NCBI RefSeq assembly: GCF_036226505.1
Contig: NZ_CP108484.1
Location: forward strand, 372,001-436,000
DNA length: 64,000 nt
Source: Kitasatospora sp. NBC_01246
Lineage (GTDB): Bacteria; Actinomycetota; Actinomycetes; Streptomycetales; Streptomycetaceae
Direction of reading: 5' to 3'
Notes under the pieces: model-generated
What the model saw: only the letters and a program-made list of their open reading frames with translations
Database searches by the model: none
Told to the model about the DNA's origin: nothing
Translations under genes and position numbers: made by a program
Shown: positions 62,625-64,000 of the stretch, one piece after another
How the letters are laid out: each line of letters opens with the position of its first letter
How positions within the stretch are numbered: position 1 is the stretch's first letter

Positions 62625-62980
62625 GTCAGCAAGTCCGCTGCTCTGTGCGCGGTCTGGTGGACCGCCAGCGCCAGGTTGGTCCGTCCCCGGTCGAGCACGG
62701 TCGCCAGCAGCAGGGGGTCGCCGTGCCGGGGCACCACCTGGACGACCTCGTGGTGGCGAGTGCTGGTGACCACCACGCTCTCCAACTCGCCCGTCGCCCC
62801 GGCGGCGAACAGCCGGTCGCCGATCAGCTGGGCCAGCTCGGCGAGTTCGACGCCGGACCCGAGCAGTCGGTGGTCTCCGGCGGAGCCGTAGCCGAGGCCG
62901 GTGACGGCGTCGACGAGAACGGCACCGACCACCCCGGGAACGCCGAGCACATCGGAGAGGGAAGCTTCGAGCGCGCGCAC
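62621..62980 (-). CDS. Roadblock/LC7-domain protein B
   Basis: 119 residues from a GTG at 62980 with AAGGGG upstream; longer frames have no RBS. Core features: LSDVLGVPGVVGAVLVDAVTGLGYG, a helix ELAQLIGDRLFAAG, then VVVTSTRHHEVVQVV and LLLATVLDRGRTNLALA. This is the canonical Roadblock/LC7 profile. First gene of the minus-strand operon; it is divergent from a third Roadblock gene, with 144 bp of AT-richer promoter DNA between. Confidence 0.9.
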   Translation of the reverse strand: MRALEASLSDVLGVPGVVGAVLVDAVTGLGYGSAGDHRLLGSGVELAELAQLIGDRLFAAGATGELESVVVTSTRHHEVVQVVPRHGDPLLLATVLDRGRTNLALAVHQTAHRAADLLT

Positions 62981-63124
62981 TTGGACCCCTTCGCGTTCTG
63001 AACTCCAGGCAGCGTACATTACTCCGACCACTATTAGCAGGGTGACACCGACGGGTGATTCCTTGCTATTTTGTTGCCCCACAGGGGAGTTCCGCCCGGA
63101 CGCCGACCAAGGGACGATCAGCGC

Positions 63125-63490
63125 ATGAACATTGACGACGCACTCAAGGACGCGATGAAGCTCGAAGGCGCCATCGGCGTGGCTCTGGCCGACTTCGACA
63201 GCGGTATGTCGCTCGGGTTTCTCGGCGGCAACCGGCAACTCGACCTGGAGGTCGCGGCCGCCGCCAACACCGAGGTCGTCCGCTCCAAGGTCAAGGCCCT
63301 GGCCGCACTGTCGATCGACGACGCCATCGAGGACATCCTGATCACCCTCGGCACCCAGTACCACCTGATCCGCCCGCTGGCCCGTAGCCGCGGGTCGCTC
63401 TTCCTCTATCTGGCGCTAGACCGTTCGCATGCCAACCTTGCCCTGGCCCGGCACGGCCTCAAGCGCATCGAGGCCAACCTCGACGTCTAG
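63125..63490 (+). CDS. Roadblock/LC7-domain protein C
   Basis: 121 residues from ATG 63125. Pattern: LKDAMKLEGAIGVALADFDSGMSLG at the start, then a helix (AAAANTEVVRSKVKAL), DILITLGTQYHLIRPL and LFLYLALDRSHANLALA. Its ending (DRSHANLALARH) parallels Roadblock B (DRGRTNLALAVH), so the two are paralogues that could form a heterodimer. Transcribed alone, divergent from the operon, with its own terminator. The expected partner is a small GTPase coded elsewhere. Confidence 0.88.
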   Translation: MNIDDALKDAMKLEGAIGVALADFDSGMSLGFLGGNRQLDLEVAAAANTEVVRSKVKALAALSIDDAIEDILITLGTQYHLIRPLARSRGSLFLYLALDRSHANLALARHGLKRIEANLDV

Positions 63491-63503
63491 TCCACACCCG
63501 GCC

Positions 63504-63527
63504 GGTGGGGCGGAGCCCCGCCCCACC
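63504..63527 (+). terminator. terminator after Roadblock C
   Basis: Perfect 10-bp arms GGTGGGGCGG (63504-63513) and CCGCCCCACC (63518-63527), loop AGCC, 13 bp after the stop. Confidence 0.92.
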
Positions 63528-64000
63528 CGAGCCGCCCGCACAAGCGGCACACCGCGCGGGCAAGGCGAGCACCGGGGCACGCCATTCGGGAATCTGCCAC
63601 CTTTTCCTCGGGGGCACATCGACCCCGGAAACGAATCACCGTTCAACAACTCCGCCGTAGCAGCCCCCCGGGGATTCTCCTGAATTCGCGCGCACCGGAT
63701 CGGCGGCACGAAGAAGGGCATTGTGGAATTCGGCTCGGCCACGCTCCAGAAAGAGCACGGCCGAGCCGCCGCCCGCCCCTTCCGGCCGCGCCAGAATCCA
63801 GATGCCACACCCGCTTACGGAAGAGCGGGACGTTCTCCTTGAGTGCGAGGATCCCCGTCGGCCGCTCTGACAAGAAAGAGCGGTAAGTCCGCGTCGGCGC
63901 CCGCGGCGTTGCCGAACCGTTATCGGGCCGGACGGGCAGCACCTGTACTGCCACGGCCCGGTGTCGCGCCGTCACCGCCACTCACCGGGGCACCGGCCGT
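63528..64000. other. gene-free right edge with one further hairpin
   Basis: No gene supported. A perfect inverted repeat CGGCTCGGCC (63731-63740) / GGCCGAGCCG (63759-63768) with an 18-base loop looks like a terminator for a gene entering from the right or for an unseen transcript. Confidence 0.45.

Noticed and set aside
63643..63981. 112-codon minus frame at the right edge
   Set aside because: Atypical codon third positions, no domain and no RBS; it also spans a terminator-like hairpin.

Overview
The window is about 73% GC with strong third-position GC, many GTG starts, GTGA/ATGA stop-start overlaps and large LAL-type and NB-ARC/TPR regulators. This points to a streptomycete (Streptomyces or Kitasatospora), in an accessory part of the chromosome rich in secreted hydrolases and regulators. 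No rRNA, tRNA, CRISPR array, insertion sequence or phage gene was seen.

Layout. 1-5333 (minus): a translationally coupled operon encoding a 2-epi-5-epi-valiolone-synthase-type sugar phosphate cyclase, a cupin, a class III aminotransferase and an ABC-2 exporter (ATPase plus two permeases), running off the left edge. It is probably the end of an aminocyclitol (C7N-like) biosynthetic cluster. 5438-8299 (plus): a GH13 alpha-glucosidase behind CTTGCAG repeats, an Hsp20 gene behind a RheA-type operator, and a DUF2267 gene. 8398-24250: a beta-mannan utilisation locus with two secreted GH5 mannanases, a cytoplasmic SGNH deacetylase, ManA, a binding protein with two permeases, a ROK sugar kinase, three related LacI regulators and a GH2 beta-mannosidase. 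The genes suggest secreted mannanases cut mannan, oligosaccharides enter by ABC import (ATPase not encoded here), SGNH and GH2 enzymes trim them to mannose, and ROK kinase plus ManA deliver fructose-6-phosphate.

24251-31160 is a patchy zone: a truncated M4 protease gene, a 2-hydroxyacid dehydrogenase, a small secreted protein, a DHFR-like reductase, a DinB/maleylpyruvate-isomerase-like protein, a multiply frameshifted DUF1877 pseudogene, and a RelE-like toxin with an overlapping partner. 31834-43114 holds an Ala/Lys/Pro-rich winged-helix protein, a DUF6215 protein, a rhomboid-like protein, a TetR/esterase divergon with two visible operators, an SRPBCC protein, two alpha/beta hydrolases, an Ohr peroxidase and a tannase-family esterase. 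43179-49289 holds a divergent LAL / NB-ARC regulator pair and a ComB-like phosphatase. 49862-59974 holds a secreted GH31 with lectin domains, an orphan histidine kinase, tandem class C serine hydrolases and an M4 metalloprotease. 61276-63490 holds three Roadblock/LC7 proteins around a DUF4388-like protein.

Most coding calls rest on motifs visible in the translations and on RBS or overlap evidence for starts. No database search was run, so subfamily names are recognition-level.
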